The notes under the pieces: generated by a model
What the model was told of the DNA's origin: nothing
The model's database searches: none
What the model saw: the letters and a program-made list of their open reading frames with translations, nothing else
Shown: positions 52,967 through 62,559 of the stretch, piece by piece
Position numbering within the stretch: the first letter of the stretch is position 1
How the letters are laid out: each line of letters begins with the position of its first letter
Assembly: GCF_008710705.1 (NCBI RefSeq)
Contig: NZ_VYRZ01000003.1
Location: forward strand, 1-64,000
Length of the DNA stretch: 64,000 bases
From: Microbacterium radiodurans
Lineage (GTDB): Bacteria > Actinomycetota > Actinomycetes > Actinomycetales > Microbacteriaceae
Reading direction: 5' to 3'
Made by a program: the position numbers and the translations under genes

Positions 52967-54298
52967 GTGAGCGAGCTCGAGACCCGCCCCGCGTCGGCGG
53001 CCCCGGCATCCCTCGCGCGCAACGTCACGGCGACGTCGTGGTACATCGCGGTGTCGATCGTGACGTTCCTCGTCGGCGCGATCGCCATGTGGGGCCTGTG
53101 GATGCTGGTGCGCCCCGGACGGGAGCCGATCGCCGCGGTCGTGTTCGTCGCCGCATCGGCGCTGACCGTCGGCTCGGCGGTCGTGCTGCTCATCCGCTAC
53201 CGCAGCGACGGCGATCTCGGCGACGCCGACCGACCGGCGCGCTGGCGACGCTTCCTCTCGTGGCCGGTCGTCGCCGGCCTGGTCGGGTCGATCTCGCTCG
53301 GCGTCGCGGCGGCGTCGGCGCTGCTGGGCGCGGCGACGTTCGCGACCGTCCTGTGCCTCGTGCGCTGGGGGCCAGGGCTGCGGTGGCGCGGCGTGATCCT
53401 GGTCGAGGTGATCCTCGCCGCGCTCTGGTTCGCCGAGCGTCCGCGGTACGAGATTCCCGAGATCGGCGGATCGTTCGCCGTCATGTTCGCGGTGTTCGGC
53501 GGCATGCTGCCGCTCATGATCGCCCTGTCGCTGTGGTCGTGGGACGTCGTGCTCGAGCTCAATCGGGCACGTGCGACCGAGGCCCGGCTGGCGGCGACGC
53601 AGGAGCGGCTGCGGCTCGCGGCCGAGCTGCACGACCTGCAGGGGCACCACCTGCAGGTCATCGCGCTGCAGCTCGAGCTCGCCGAGCGCATGCTCGCTCG
53701 CGATCCGGATGCCGCGGCCGACCAGATCCGCCTCGCCCGGTCATCGGTCGACGAGGCGCGCGCCGGCACACGCGAACTCGCCGGCCGATTCCGCGGCGTG
53801 CCGCTGCCCGACGAGCTCGCCAACGCCGCCGATCTGCTGCGGGCCGCCGGGCTGCGCGTGTCGCTGGATGTCACGGCGGAGGCCGCGGATGCTCCGGCCG
53901 ACACGCTCGGGCCGGTCGTCCGCGAGTGCACCACGAACGTGCTGAAGCACGGGGGAGGGGTCTGGGCCGAGCTGAGTCTTCGTCGCGACCGCGGGTTCTG
54001 GCACCTCGGCGTCGCGAACGATCCCGGCGCCGTCTCGACGCTCGGCCGCGGCGCCGGACTCGAGGGGATCGCGCACCGCGTCGGCGCGGGCGGCGGCGAC
54101 GTGCAGACCCACCGCGGCCCCGACCGCTTCGCCGTGACCGTGTCGGTGCCCGCCGTGCCCGGCGTGCCCGGCGTGCCCGCCGTGCCCGGCGTGCCCGGCC
54201 GCGAAGGTGGCGCTTCCGGTCGGAATGGGGCCGCGATACCCGCACGAAGCGCCACCTTCACGGCGCCGCGCCCCGCCGATGAGGGGATGCCGCGATGA
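52967..54298 (+). CDS. NarL-type sensor histidine kinase
   Basis: The 443-aa protein has five or six transmembrane helices in the first 195 residues. A HisKA_3 domain follows, with His222 in RLAAELHDLQGHHLQ. The HATPase has N-box VRECTTNVLKHG and a reduced G-region GAGLEGIAHRVGAGGG. The last about 40 residues are unusual: a VPG/VPA repeat (VPAVPGVPGVPAVPGVPG) and a segment encoded by a perfect palindrome (54203-54259). The stop overlaps the ATG of the response regulator gene. The signal is unknown. Confidence 0.9.
   Translation: MSELETRPASAAPASLARNVTATSWYIAVSIVTFLVGAIAMWGLWMLVRPGREPIAAVVFVAASALTVGSAVVLLIRYRSDGDLGDADRPARWRRFLSWPVVAGLVGSISLGVAAASALLGAATFATVLCLVRWGPGLRWRGVILVEVILAALWFAERPRYEIPEIGGSFAVMFAVFGGMLPLMIALSLWSWDVVLELNRARATEARLAATQERLRLAAELHDLQGHHLQVIALQLELAERMLARDPDAAADQIRLARSSVDEARAGTRELAGRFRGVPLPDELANAADLLRAAGLRVSLDVTAEAADAPADTLGPVVRECTTNVLKHGGGVWAELSLRRDRGFWHLGVANDPGAVSTLGRGAGLEGIAHRVGAGGGDVQTHRGPDRFAVTVSVPAVPGVPGVPAVPGVPGREGGASGRNGAAIPARSATFTAPRPADEGMPR
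54147..54200 (+). repeat. 9-bp GTGCCCGSC tandem repeat in the kinase 3' end
   Basis: Six units of gtgcccgcc/gtgcccggc run in tandem and encode Val-Pro-Ala/Gly repeats at the C-terminus of the sensor kinase. Confidence 0.85.
54203..54259. repeat. Perfect inverted repeat inside the kinase gene
   Basis: GAAGGTGGCGCTTC (54203-54216) and GAAGCGCCACCTTC (54246-54259) are exact reverse complements with a 29-nt spacer. They share the GGTGGCGC arm with the element at 16782. Confidence 0.85.
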
Positions 54299-54897
54299 TC
54301 CGCGTGCTGATCGCCGACGACGAGGACATGATCCGCTCCGCGCTCGCAGCCCTGCTCCGCCTCGAGGACGACCTCGAGGTCGTCGCCGAGTGCCGCGACG
54401 GCGAGAGCGCGGTCGCCCAGGCGATCGAGCTGCGCCCCGACGTGTGCCTGCTCGACCTCGAGATGCCCGGGATCGACGGGGTCGAGGCGGCCGCTCGCAT
54501 CCGCCAGCGCATCCCGGCGCGGTGCGTGGTCGTCACGCGGCACGCGCGGCCCGGCGTCCTCCGCCGCGCGCTGAGCGCGGGTGTCGACGGGTTCGTGCCG
54601 AAGTCGCGGCGCGCCGACGACGTCGCGGCGGTCATCCGCGAGGTCGCCGCCGGGCGTCGGTACGTCGACCCCGAGATCGCGGCCGACGCGCTGAGCGACG
54701 AGCGGTCCCCGCTGACCGACCGCGAGCTCGACGTGCTGCGCGCCGGAGCCCGCGGCGAGACGATCGCCGAGATCGCGGCATCCCTGCACCTGTCCTCCGG
54801 GACAGTGCGCAACCACGTGTCCTCGGTGCTCGGCAAGCTCGGCCTCGCGACGCGGCAGCAGGCGGCGATCCTCGCCCGCGAGCGCGGCTGGATCTGA
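54295..54897 (+). CDS. NarL/LuxR-family response regulator
   Basis: The 200-aa protein has an N-terminal receiver domain with the acidic pair Asp9/Glu10, phospho-acceptor Asp54 (CLLDLEMPGIDG) and FVPKSRR (Lys near 101). The C-terminal LuxR helix-turn-helix is LTDRELDVLRAGARGETIAEIAASLHLSSGTVRNHVSSVLGKLG. It is encoded with, and overlaps, the sensor kinase gene. The T-loop reads VVTRHARPG. Confidence 0.94.
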   Translation: MIRVLIADDEDMIRSALAALLRLEDDLEVVAECRDGESAVAQAIELRPDVCLLDLEMPGIDGVEAAARIRQRIPARCVVVTRHARPGVLRRALSAGVDGFVPKSRRADDVAAVIREVAAGRRYVDPEIAADALSDERSPLTDRELDVLRAGARGETIAEIAASLHLSSGTVRNHVSSVLGKLGLATRQQAAILARERGWI

Positions 54898-54964
54898 GCG
54901 GGACTCCGTCGCTGCGCCCCTCCGTTCGAGGGTGGGCGGGCACGGGCCGTTCAGGCGCGGGTAG

Positions 54965-54970
54965 TAGGCT
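54965..54970 (+). promoter_or_regulatory. Possible -10 hexamer of sucCD
   Basis: TAGGCT lies in the 147-nt gap before sucC, leaving a leader of about 68 nt. The sucC GTG is preceded by GAAGGA. Confidence 0.4.
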
Positions 54971-55044
54971 TTCGGATCGGGCGATCTCTCGACATCGAGA
55001 TTCTTCACGTCCGTCATCCCACCGTCGCCCAGCGAAGGATTGCA

Positions 55045-56211
55045 GTGGACCTTTACGAGTACCAGGCCCGAGACCTGTTCGAGAAGTACGAGGTGCCGGT
55101 GCTCGCCGGCATCATCGCCGACACCCCTGAGGAGGCGAAGGCGGCCGCCGAGAAGATCGGCGGTGTCGTGGTCGTCAAGGCTCAGGTCAAGACCGGAGGT
55201 CGCGGCAAGGCCGGCGGCGTCAAGGTCGCCAAGACCCCCGACGAGGCGTTCGCCGCCGCCGAGGCCATCCTGGGCCTCGACATCAAGGGGCACGTCGTCC
55301 AGCGCGTCATGGTCGCGCAGGGCGCCGACATCGCCGAGGAGTTCTACTTCTCGGTGCTGCTCGACCGCGCCAACCGCTCGTACCTGAGCCTGTGCTCGGT
55401 CGAGGGCGGCATGGAGATCGAGGAGCTCGCCGTCGAGCGGCCCGAGGCGCTCGCGCGCGTCGAGGTCGACCCGCTGCAGGGCATCGACAAGGCCAAGGCG
55501 GTCGAGATCGCCCGCGCCGCGAACTTCCCCGACGACCTCGTCGAGAAGGTCTCGGACGTGTTCGTCAAGCTCTACGACGTCTACACGGGCGAGGGCGCGA
55601 CCCTCGTCGAGGTGAACCCGCTGGTCCGCACCGGCGCCGGCGACATCGTCGCCCTCGACGGCAAGGTCTCGCTCGACGAGAACGCCAGCGAGGTGCGCCA
55701 CCCCGAGCACGAGGAGCTCGAGGACAAGGGCGCCGCCGACCCGCTCGAGGCCAAGGCGAAGGCGTCCGGTCTCAACTACGTCAAGCTCGACGGCCAGGTC
55801 GGCGTCATCGGCAACGGCGCGGGCCTCGTCATGTCGACGCTCGACGTCGTCGCCTACGCCGGCGAGAAGCACGGCGGCGTCAAGCCCGCCAACTTCCTCG
55901 ACATCGGCGGCGGCGCGAACGCGCATGTCATGGCCTCGGGCCTCGACGTCATCCTCGGCGACGAGCAGGTCAAGAGCGTCTTCGTCAACGTCTTCGGCGG
56001 CATCACCTCGTGCGTCGCCGTGGCGGAGGGCATCGTCAAGGCTCTCGAGATCCTCGGCGACTCGGCCACCAAGCCGCTCGTCGTGCGTCTCGACGGCAAC
56101 CAGGTCGACGAGGGCCGCGCGATCCTCGCCGACGCGAACCACCCGCTCGTGACCCTCGCCGCCGGTATGGACGAGGGCGCCGACAAGGCCGCCGAGCTGG
56201 CGAACGCCTGA
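55045..56211 (+). CDS. sucC: Succinyl-CoA synthetase beta subunit
   Basis: The 388-aa protein has the ATP-grasp domain at the N-terminus ([35 protein letters not shown]) and the C-terminal CoA-ligase domain ([44 protein letters not shown]). With SucD it interconverts succinyl-CoA and succinate with formation of ATP or GTP in the TCA cycle. The GTG start has GAAGGA at proper distance. It is co-transcribed with sucD. Confidence 0.97.
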   Translation: MDLYEYQARDLFEKYEVPVLAGIIADTPEEAKAAAEKIGGVVVVKAQVKTGGRGKAGGVKVAKTPDEAFAAAEAILGLDIKGHVVQRVMVAQGADIAEEFYFSVLLDRANRSYLSLCSVEGGMEIEELAVERPEALARVEVDPLQGIDKAKAVEIARAANFPDDLVEKVSDVFVKLYDVYTGEGATLVEVNPLVRTGAGDIVALDGKVSLDENASEVRHPEHEELEDKGAADPLEAKAKASGLNYVKLDGQVGVIGNGAGLVMSTLDVVAYAGEKHGGVKPANFLDIGGGANAHVMASGLDVILGDEQVKSVFVNVFGGITSCVAVAEGIVKALEILGDSATKPLVVRLDGNQVDEGRAILADANHPLVTLAAGMDEGADKAAELANA

Positions 56212-56238
56212 GCCCCGGACGCGAAAAGGACAAACGAC

Positions 56239-57141
56239 ATGTCTATCTACCTCAACAAGGACTCCAAGGTCATCGTCCAGGGCATCACCGGCGGTGAGGG
56301 CACCAAGCACACCGCGCTGATGCTCAAGGCGGGCACCGACATCGTCGGCGGCGTCAACGCGCGCAAGGCCGGGACGACCGTCACGCACACCGACGCCGAC
56401 GGCAACGACGTCGAGCTCCCCGTCTTCGGCTCGGTCGCCGAGGCGATCGAGAAGACCGGCGCCGACGTGTCGGTCGCCTTCGTGCCCCCGGCGTTCACGA
56501 AGGACGCGATGGTCGAGGCCATCGACGCCGAGATCCCCCTGCTCGTCGTCATCACCGAGGGCGTGCCCGTCGGCGAGTCGGCCGAGGCCTGGGCGTACGC
56601 GAAGTCCAAGGGCAACAAGACGCGCATCATCGGACCGAACTGCCCCGGCATCATCACCCCCGGCGAGGCGCTCGCGGGCATCACGCCGGCGAACATCACC
56701 GGCAAGGGCCCCATCGGACTCGTCTCGAAGTCGGGCACCCTGACCTACCAGATGATGTTCGAGCTGCGCGACCTCGGCTTCTCGACCGCCATCGGGATCG
56801 GCGGCGACCCGGTCATCGGCACGACGCACATCGACGCCCTCGCGGCGTTCGAGGCCGACCCCGAGACGAAGGCGATCGTCATGATCGGCGAGATCGGCGG
56901 CGACGCCGAGGAGCGGGCCGCCGAGTACATCAAGGCGAACGTGTCGAAGCCCGTCGTCGGCTACGTCGCCGGCTTCACCGCGCCGGAGGGCAAGACCATG
57001 GGCCACGCCGGCGCCATCGTCTCGGGCTCCGCCGGTACCGCGCAGGCGAAGAAGGAGGCCCTCGAGGCCGCCGGCGTCAAGGTCGGCAAGACGCCGTCCG
57101 AGACCGCTGCGCTCATGCGGGAGATCATCGAGAAGCTCTGA
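56239..57141 (+). CDS. sucD: Succinyl-CoA synthetase alpha subunit
   Basis: The 300-aa protein has an N-terminal CoA-binding Rossmann fold ([18 protein letters not shown]) and the C-terminal domain with the phospho-histidine in [29 protein letters not shown] is also characteristic. It follows sucC by 27 nt and is ended by a strong terminator. Confidence 0.97.
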   Translation: MSIYLNKDSKVIVQGITGGEGTKHTALMLKAGTDIVGGVNARKAGTTVTHTDADGNDVELPVFGSVAEAIEKTGADVSVAFVPPAFTKDAMVEAIDAEIPLLVVITEGVPVGESAEAWAYAKSKGNKTRIIGPNCPGIITPGEALAGITPANITGKGPIGLVSKSGTLTYQMMFELRDLGFSTAIGIGGDPVIGTTHIDALAAFEADPETKAIVMIGEIGGDAEERAAEYIKANVSKPVVGYVAGFTAPEGKTMGHAGAIVSGSAGTAQAKKEALEAAGVKVGKTPSETAALMREIIEKL

Positions 57142-57156
57142 CGCTTCCCGGGTACC

Positions 57157-57192
57157 ACGAAGGGGCGGTTGCTGCGGCATCCGCCCCTTCGT
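57157..57192. terminator. Terminator of sucCD
   Basis: A 12-bp stem ACGAAGGGGCGG / CCGCCCCTTCGT (57157-57168 with 57181-57192) with a 12-nt loop lies 15 nt after the sucD stop. Confidence 0.85.
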
Positions 57193-57235
57193 CGTGTTCC
57201 CGGCCCACCCTGCTGCGAGCCCACCCGAACGGCTC

Positions 57236-57274
57236 GAGCCCACCCGTCACGCGCGGTGCGTGATGGGTGGGCTC
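57236..57274. terminator. Terminator of the purine permease gene
   Basis: A 17-bp stem with one mismatch (57236-57252 with 57258-57274) and a 5-nt loop lies about 50 nt past the minus-strand permease stop. Its arm GAGCCCACCCG is repeated at 57217-57227. Confidence 0.75.
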
Positions 57275-57324
57275 GGGTGGTCGGGGCGGGTTGGGCGCCG
57301 GGGAGGCGCCCACCGGGGCGAGGG

Positions 57325-58761
57325 TCAGACCCCGAGGAGCGCCTCGAGGGGGCCGCGGGCGAAGAAGATCACGAAGCCGGCGGCGACGATCCACAGCAGC
57401 GGGCTGATCTGCTTGGCTCGGCCCGAGAGGGCGTTCACGAGCACCCACGAGATGAAGCCCGCGCCGATGCCGTTGGCGATCGAGTAGGTCAGCGGCATCA
57501 CCGTCGCGGTCAGGAACACCGGCAGCAGCACGCGGAAGTCCGTCAGGTCGATGTGGGCGATCTGCGACAGCATCATCGCTCCCACGACGACGAGTGCGGC
57601 GGCGGCCACTTCGGTCGGGACGATCGAGGTGAGCGGGGTGAAGAACATCGCGAGCAGGAACACGAGGCCCGTGACGACGTTCGCGAGCCCGGTGCGTGCG
57701 CCTTCGCCGATGCCCGAGCCCGACTCGACGAAGACGGTGGCCGACGACGAGCTCGTCGCACCGCCCGCGATCGCGCCGACGCCCTCGACGATCAGCGCCG
57801 ACTTGATGCGCGGGAAGTCGCCCTTCGCGTCGGCGAGGTTCGCCTCCTTCGCCAGGCCCGTCATCGTGCCCATCGCGTCGAAGAAGTTCGAGAACACCAG
57901 CGTGAAGACCAGCATCACGAGGGTGACGATGCTGACCTTGCCGAGGTCGAAGCCGAAGTCGACGGCGCCGATGAGGCTGAGATCGGGGACGCTGACCGGC
58001 GAGCCGGAGAGCGCGGGAACCGTGAGGCCCCAACCCCCGGCGTTCTCGGTCGCGGGACCCAGGTGCCAGATCGCCTCGACGACGATCGAGAGCACCGTGC
58101 CGGTGACGATGCCGATCAGCATCCCGCCCTTGACCTTGCGCGCGACCAGGATGCCGGTGAGCAGCAGCGTCAGCACGAACATGAGGGTCGGCACCGAGGC
58201 GACGGAGCCGCCGACGCCGAGGCCCACCGGGGGAGAGGCTTCGCCGGTCGCGGTGACGAAGCCCGAGTTGACGAAGCCGATGAAGGCGATGAACAGGCCG
58301 ATGGCGACGGTGATGGCGAGCTTCAGCTGCACCGGCACGGCGTCGAAGATGAGCTTGCGCAGGCCCGTCGCCGCCAGCAGCACGATGATGATGCCGTTGA
58401 TCATGACGAGCGCCATCGCCTCGGCCCACGTCACCTCGCCGACGACGCTGAACGCGACGAAGGCGTTGATGCCGAGACCCGCCGCGAAGGCGAACGGCAG
58501 GCGGGTGATCAGACCGAACAGGATCGTCATCACGCCGGCCGTCAGGGCGGTCGCCGCACTGACGGCGGCGAAGTCGAGAACCGTGCCGTCGACGTCGGGC
58601 TTGCCCGACAGGATGATCGGGTTCAGGATCACGATGTAGGCCATCGTCACGAAGGTGACGAGACCGCCTCGCACCTCGGTGCCGATGCTCGAGCCGCGAC
58701 GGCTGATGTCGAAGAAGCGGTCGAGCGCGCTCGGGGACGCGGTCGTTTCAGTGGTGTTCAC
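57325..58761 (-). CDS. NCS2-family purine (adenine/guanine/hypoxanthine) permease
   Basis: The 478-aa protein has 12-14 transmembrane helices. The N-terminal FFDISRRGSSIGTEVRGGLVTFVTMAYIVILNP, AFAAGLGINAFVAFSVV and LVMINGIIIVLLAATGLR, and the later GTMTGLAKEANLADAKGDFPRIKSALIVEGVGAIAGGATSSSSAT, match the AzgA/PbuG group of NCS2 nucleobase:H+ symporters. The GTG start has GGAGGAAT. Proximity to purN and purH fits purine salvage. Confidence 0.93.
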   Translation of the reverse strand: MNTTETTASPSALDRFFDISRRGSSIGTEVRGGLVTFVTMAYIVILNPIILSGKPDVDGTVLDFAAVSAATALTAGVMTILFGLITRLPFAFAAGLGINAFVAFSVVGEVTWAEAMALVMINGIIIVLLAATGLRKLIFDAVPVQLKLAITVAIGLFIAFIGFVNSGFVTATGEASPPVGLGVGGSVASVPTLMFVLTLLLTGILVARKVKGGMLIGIVTGTVLSIVVEAIWHLGPATENAGGWGLTVPALSGSPVSVPDLSLIGAVDFGFDLGKVSIVTLVMLVFTLVFSNFFDAMGTMTGLAKEANLADAKGDFPRIKSALIVEGVGAIAGGATSSSSATVFVESGSGIGEGARTGLANVVTGLVFLLAMFFTPLTSIVPTEVAAAALVVVGAMMLSQIAHIDLTDFRVLLPVFLTATVMPLTYSIANGIGAGFISWVLVNALSGRAKQISPLLWIVAAGFVIFFARGPLEALLGV

Positions 58762-58823
58762 AAATTCCTCCGGTAAGACGGTAGCGCCCCGCGCGCGTCC
58801 CCAGCACCGACGGGGACCCTGGG

Positions 58824-58829
58824 TAGGGT
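58824..58829 (+). promoter_or_regulatory. Possible -10 hexamer of the DUF6350 gene
   Basis: TAGGGT ends 9 nt before the ATG at 58839. Confidence 0.4.
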
Positions 58830-58838
58830 CGTTCAGTC

Positions 58839-60149
58839 ATGAATCGCCTCCTCGTCGCCCTGCTCGCGGCCTTCGACGCTCTCGTCGCCGTCGGCGTCGG
58901 CCTCGCCGCAGCCCTTGCGCCTCTCACGGTGCTGTGGGCGGTCGCGTTCGACGGAGGAGCGGACTGGGGGGCGCTCTGGCCCGCCGCCGTGCGCCTCTGG
59001 CAGGCGGGGAACCTCGTGCCCCTCGACCTCACGCTGCCGGCCGAGTACGCGGCGGCGACCGGGATGGGCACCGCCGACATCGCGTTCCCGCTGTCGCTCG
59101 CGCCGCTCGCCTTCGCGGCAGGCGCCGCCGTCTTCGCCGCCCGCTCGGGCGGTCGCGCGGCCGGGGCCGGCGCGGGGCTCACCGGAGCCGCAGCGGGCAC
59201 CCTGACGGTCGCGGCGCTGGCCGGCGTCGCCGCGGCGACCGCGCAGAGCCCGATCGCGACGGTGGCGCCCTGGCAGGCGATCCTGCTCCCTGCCCTCGTG
59301 TTCGGAGTGCCCGCTCTCGGCGGGGCGCTCGCGCGGGCCTGGCGCGACGGCGACGACGGTCCGGTCGACGCGCTGTTCGTCCGCCTCGATCGACGGGGAT
59401 ACGCAGCCGCGGTCACGGCGGCGGGTCGGGCCACCGGCATCGGCGTCGCCGCCTTCGTCGCCGTGGGCGCCCTCGTGCTCGCCGTCGCCGTGTTCGCCCG
59501 CGGCGGCGACGTCGTCGCCCTCTACCAGGCATCCAACGTCGACGCGCTCGGCGCGGCGGCGCTCACACTCGGGCAGCTCGCCTACCTTCCGACGCTCGTC
59601 GTCTGGGCGGCATCCTTCGCCGCCGGACCCGGGTTCGAACTCGGCGCGGGATCGACCGTCGCGGCATCGGGGACGCAGCTCGGCGTCGTCCCGGGCATCC
59701 CCGTGCTCGCCGCCGTCCCGCCGCAGACTCCGCCCGCGCTCCTCCTCGTCGCGCTCCTCTTCGTCGCCGCCGGCGTCCTGGCCGGCCTCGCGGCGCGGCG
59801 GGCTCTCGCCGCCGGCGTCTCGCGACGCCCCGCGGCATCCGCCGAGGCGGCCGAGCCCGTCGGCCCCCGTCTCGCGGCGCTCGGCGGCACCGTCGTCGCC
59901 TCGGGCGCCGCGGTCGCGATCCTCGCCGTCGTCGCCTCGGGGGCGTTCGGGCCCGGTCGGCTCGCCGCGTTCGGCCCGGAGCCGGGGCCGCTGGCGCTCG
60001 CCTTCGCCGTACAGATCGGGATCGGCGCCGCGATCGCGCTGTTCGGACCGCGCACGAGCGGCCAACAGCGCGCTGCCGCTCAGGCGGACGATCGCCCGCG
60101 AGACGGTGGACGCGCGGACGAGGCTGAGGATCTGCCGCGAGTAGAGTAG
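58839..60149 (+). CDS. DUF6350-family polytopic membrane protein
   Basis: The 436-aa protein is Ala-rich with about ten transmembrane segments. The N-terminal [28 protein letters not shown] and the [13 protein letters not shown] segment [31 protein letters not shown] match DUF6350, which sits upstream of purN in many actinobacteria. The last 35 residues are charged. The function is unknown. purN starts 4 nt after its stop. Confidence 0.8.
   Translation: MNRLLVALLAAFDALVAVGVGLAAALAPLTVLWAVAFDGGADWGALWPAAVRLWQAGNLVPLDLTLPAEYAAATGMGTADIAFPLSLAPLAFAAGAAVFAARSGGRAAGAGAGLTGAAAGTLTVAALAGVAAATAQSPIATVAPWQAILLPALVFGVPALGGALARAWRDGDDGPVDALFVRLDRRGYAAAVTAAGRATGIGVAAFVAVGALVLAVAVFARGGDVVALYQASNVDALGAAALTLGQLAYLPTLVVWAASFAAGPGFELGAGSTVAASGTQLGVVPGIPVLAAVPPQTPPALLLVALLFVAAGVLAGLAARRALAAGVSRRPAASAEAAEPVGPRLAALGGTVVASGAAVAILAVVASGAFGPGRLAAFGPEPGPLALAFAVQIGIGAAIALFGPRTSGQQRAAAQADDRPRDGGRADEAEDLPRVE
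60142..60147 (+). promoter_or_regulatory. Possible -10 hexamer of purN
   Basis: TAGAGT ends 6 nt before the GTG at 60154, overlapping the end of the upstream gene. Confidence 0.4.
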
Positions 60150-60153
60150 GACG

Positions 60154-60771
60154 GTGCTGACGGTCGCGGTCCTCATCTCCGGCGGAGGCTCGAATCTCCG
60201 AGCCCTCCTGGAGGCGGCCGCCGACCCCGGCTTCCCCGCCCGGGTCATCGTCGTCGGAGCCGACCGGCCGGCCGACGGCCTCGCGCACGCCGAGGCGTAC
60301 GGCATCCCGAGTTTCAGCGTCCCCTTCCGCGAGTTCGCGACCCGCGAGGAGTGGGGCGATGAGCTCGCCGCCCAGCTGCGCGCCTGGCGCCCTGATCTCG
60401 TCGTGCTGAGCGGACTCATGCGCCTGCTGCCCGCCGCCGTCGTCGACGCGTGGTCGCCGCGCATCATCAACACCCACCCCGCGTACCTGCCCGAGTTCCC
60501 CGGCGCCCACGGCGTGCGCGACGCGCTGGCCGCGGGCGCGACCGAGACCGGAGCGAGCGTCATCGTCGTCGACTCCGGCGTCGACACCGGGCCGATCCTC
60601 GCGCAGGAGCGGGTCGCGGTGCTCCCGGGCGACGACGAGGCGACCCTCCACGACCGCATCAAGCCGGTCGAGCGCCGCCTGCTGATCGATGTCGTCCGAC
60701 GCATCGCCACCGGTGAGCTCGACCTCGCCGCCCCTGCCCCGACCGCCCACCCGACCGTGACCGAGGGCTGA
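60154..60771 (+). CDS. purN: Phosphoribosylglycinamide formyltransferase
   Basis: The 205-aa protein transfers formyl from 10-formyl-THF to GAR in purine synthesis. Motifs are [17 protein letters not shown] (GAR binding), [27 protein letters not shown] with the catalytic Asn-x-His and [16 protein letters not shown] with the catalytic Asp. The GTG at 60154 is 4 nt past the DUF6350 stop. purH follows after 65 nt. Confidence 0.95.
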   Translation: MLTVAVLISGGGSNLRALLEAAADPGFPARVIVVGADRPADGLAHAEAYGIPSFSVPFREFATREEWGDELAAQLRAWRPDLVVLSGLMRLLPAAVVDAWSPRIINTHPAYLPEFPGAHGVRDALAAGATETGASVIVVDSGVDTGPILAQERVAVLPGDDEATLHDRIKPVERRLLIDVVRRIATGELDLAAPAPTAHPTVTEG

Positions 60772-60836
60772 CCGACCGTCGCCCCGGGCGCCGCCCGAAC
60801 GCACCGCACACGCACATCGCACACAGGAGAACCGCC

Positions 60837-62441
60837 ATGGCCGGACCGAGCCACGACCCCGCCCTCTACCGCTCGCGCGACGTGGTGAACGTCCGACGCG
60901 CGCTCATCTCGGTCAGCGACAAGACCGACCTGCTGCCGCTGGCGCAGGCGTTGGCGGACGCGGGCGTCGAGATCGTCTCGACGGGCGGCTCGGCGGCGCT
61001 TCTGCGCGATGCCGGGTTCGCCGTCACCGATGTCTCCGAGGTCACGGGCTTCCCCGAGTCCCTCGACGGGCGCGTCAAGACGCTGCATCCCGCCGTCCAC
61101 GCGGGGCTCCTCGCCGACCTCCGCCTCGAGAGCCACGAGCAGCAGCTCGGCGAACTCGGCATCTCGGGCTTCGAGCTGGTGGTCGTGAACCTCTACCCGT
61201 TCGTCGAGACGGTGGCCTCCGGCGCGGTGGGCGACGACGTCGTCGAGCAGATCGACATCGGCGGGCCGGCCATGGTCCGGGGGTCGGCGAAGAACTTCGC
61301 GAACGTCGCGATCGTCGTCTCGCCCTCGTCCTACCCCGCGATCATCGAGGCCGTGGCCGCGGGCGGGACGACGCTCGCGCAGCGCCGCGATCTCGCCGCC
61401 CGCGCCTTCTCGCACACGGCGGAGTACGACCGTGCCGTGGCGACGTGGTTCGCCGAGTCGACCCTCGAGGGCGATGAACTGCCGCGGCACCTGACCATCC
61501 GCGCGGAGCGCCTCGCGACCCTGCGCTACGGCGAGAACTCGCACCAGCGCGCCGCGATCTACACCCGCGCGGGCGGACACGGCATCGCCCAGGCCGAGCA
61601 GCTGCAGGGCAAGGAGATGTCGTACAACAACTACGTCGACGCCGACGCCGCTCTGCGCGCCGCGTTCGACATGGTCAAGCCGGCCGTCGCGATCATCAAG
61701 CACGCGAACCCCTGCGGCATCGCGGTCACGGCGCCGCAGGCGCTCGATCCGATCGCGTCGGCTCACCTGCGGGCGCACGAGTGCGACCCGGTGTCGGCCT
61801 TCGGCGGCGTCATCGCCGCCAACCGCACGGTCACCCTGAAGATGGCCGAGAACCTCCGCGACATCTTCACCGAGGTCATCGTCGCGCCCGACTTCGAGCC
61901 CGAGGCCCTCGAGGTCTTCGCGCTGAAGAAGAACCTCCGCGTCCTGCGACTGCCCTCGGACTGGCAGCAGGAGCGGATGGATGTCCGACTCGTCTCGGGC
62001 GGCCTGCTGCTCCAGGATGCCGACCGCTTCCCCGCCGACATCGAGTCGGTCGCGAAGGACTGGCAGCTGGTCTCGGGCGAGCGCCCCGACCCCTCGGAGC
62101 TCGAGGGCATGATCTTCGCGTGGAAGTCCTGCCGCGCGGTGAAATCGAACGCGATCGTGCTCGCGCAGGGATCGGCGACGGTCGGCATCGGCATGGGGCA
62201 GGTCAACCGCGTCGACTCGTGCCGCCTCGCGGTCGAGCGCGCCGGCGACCGCGCGACCGGGTCGGTCGCGGCATCCGATGCCTTCTTCCCCTTCGCCGAC
62301 GGGCCTCAGGTGCTCATCGACGCCGGGATCAAGACGATCATCCAGCCCGGTGGATCGGTGCGCGACCAGGAGGTCGTCGACGCCGCCCGCGCCGCCGGCG
62401 TGACGATGTTCTTCACGGGCGAGCGTCACTTCTTCCACTGA
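60837..62441 (+). CDS. purH: Bifunctional AICAR transformylase/IMP cyclohydrolase
   Basis: The 534-aa protein carries out the last two steps of IMP synthesis. The N-terminal MGS-like IMP cyclohydrolase domain ([46 protein letters not shown]) is followed by the AICAR formyltransferase domain ([38 protein letters not shown], the final FTGERHFFH). The ATG has AGGAG upstream. Confidence 0.96.
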   Translation: MAGPSHDPALYRSRDVVNVRRALISVSDKTDLLPLAQALADAGVEIVSTGGSAALLRDAGFAVTDVSEVTGFPESLDGRVKTLHPAVHAGLLADLRLESHEQQLGELGISGFELVVVNLYPFVETVASGAVGDDVVEQIDIGGPAMVRGSAKNFANVAIVVSPSSYPAIIEAVAAGGTTLAQRRDLAARAFSHTAEYDRAVATWFAESTLEGDELPRHLTIRAERLATLRYGENSHQRAAIYTRAGGHGIAQAEQLQGKEMSYNNYVDADAALRAAFDMVKPAVAIIKHANPCGIAVTAPQALDPIASAHLRAHECDPVSAFGGVIAANRTVTLKMAENLRDIFTEVIVAPDFEPEALEVFALKKNLRVLRLPSDWQQERMDVRLVSGGLLLQDADRFPADIESVAKDWQLVSGERPDPSELEGMIFAWKSCRAVKSNAIVLAQGSATVGIGMGQVNRVDSCRLAVERAGDRATGSVAASDAFFPFADGPQVLIDAGIKTIIQPGGSVRDQEVVDAARAAGVTMFFTGERHFFH

Positions 62442-62523
62442 TCGCTCGTGACGCCCGCCGTCGGCCGGACACCGCTTGCCCGCCTCGGAGTCAAGCGGTG
62501 ATCGGCGGACGCGGCCCGGGCGA

Positions 62524-62529
62524 TAGGGT
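62524..62529 (+). promoter_or_regulatory. Possible -10 hexamer of the RDD-FHA gene
   Basis: TAGGGT lies 30 nt before the GTG, with GGGGGAGGAACGC as ribosome-binding site in the short leader. Confidence 0.4.
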
Positions 62530-62559
62530 CGCATCGGAGACCGTCCGGGGGAGGAACGC

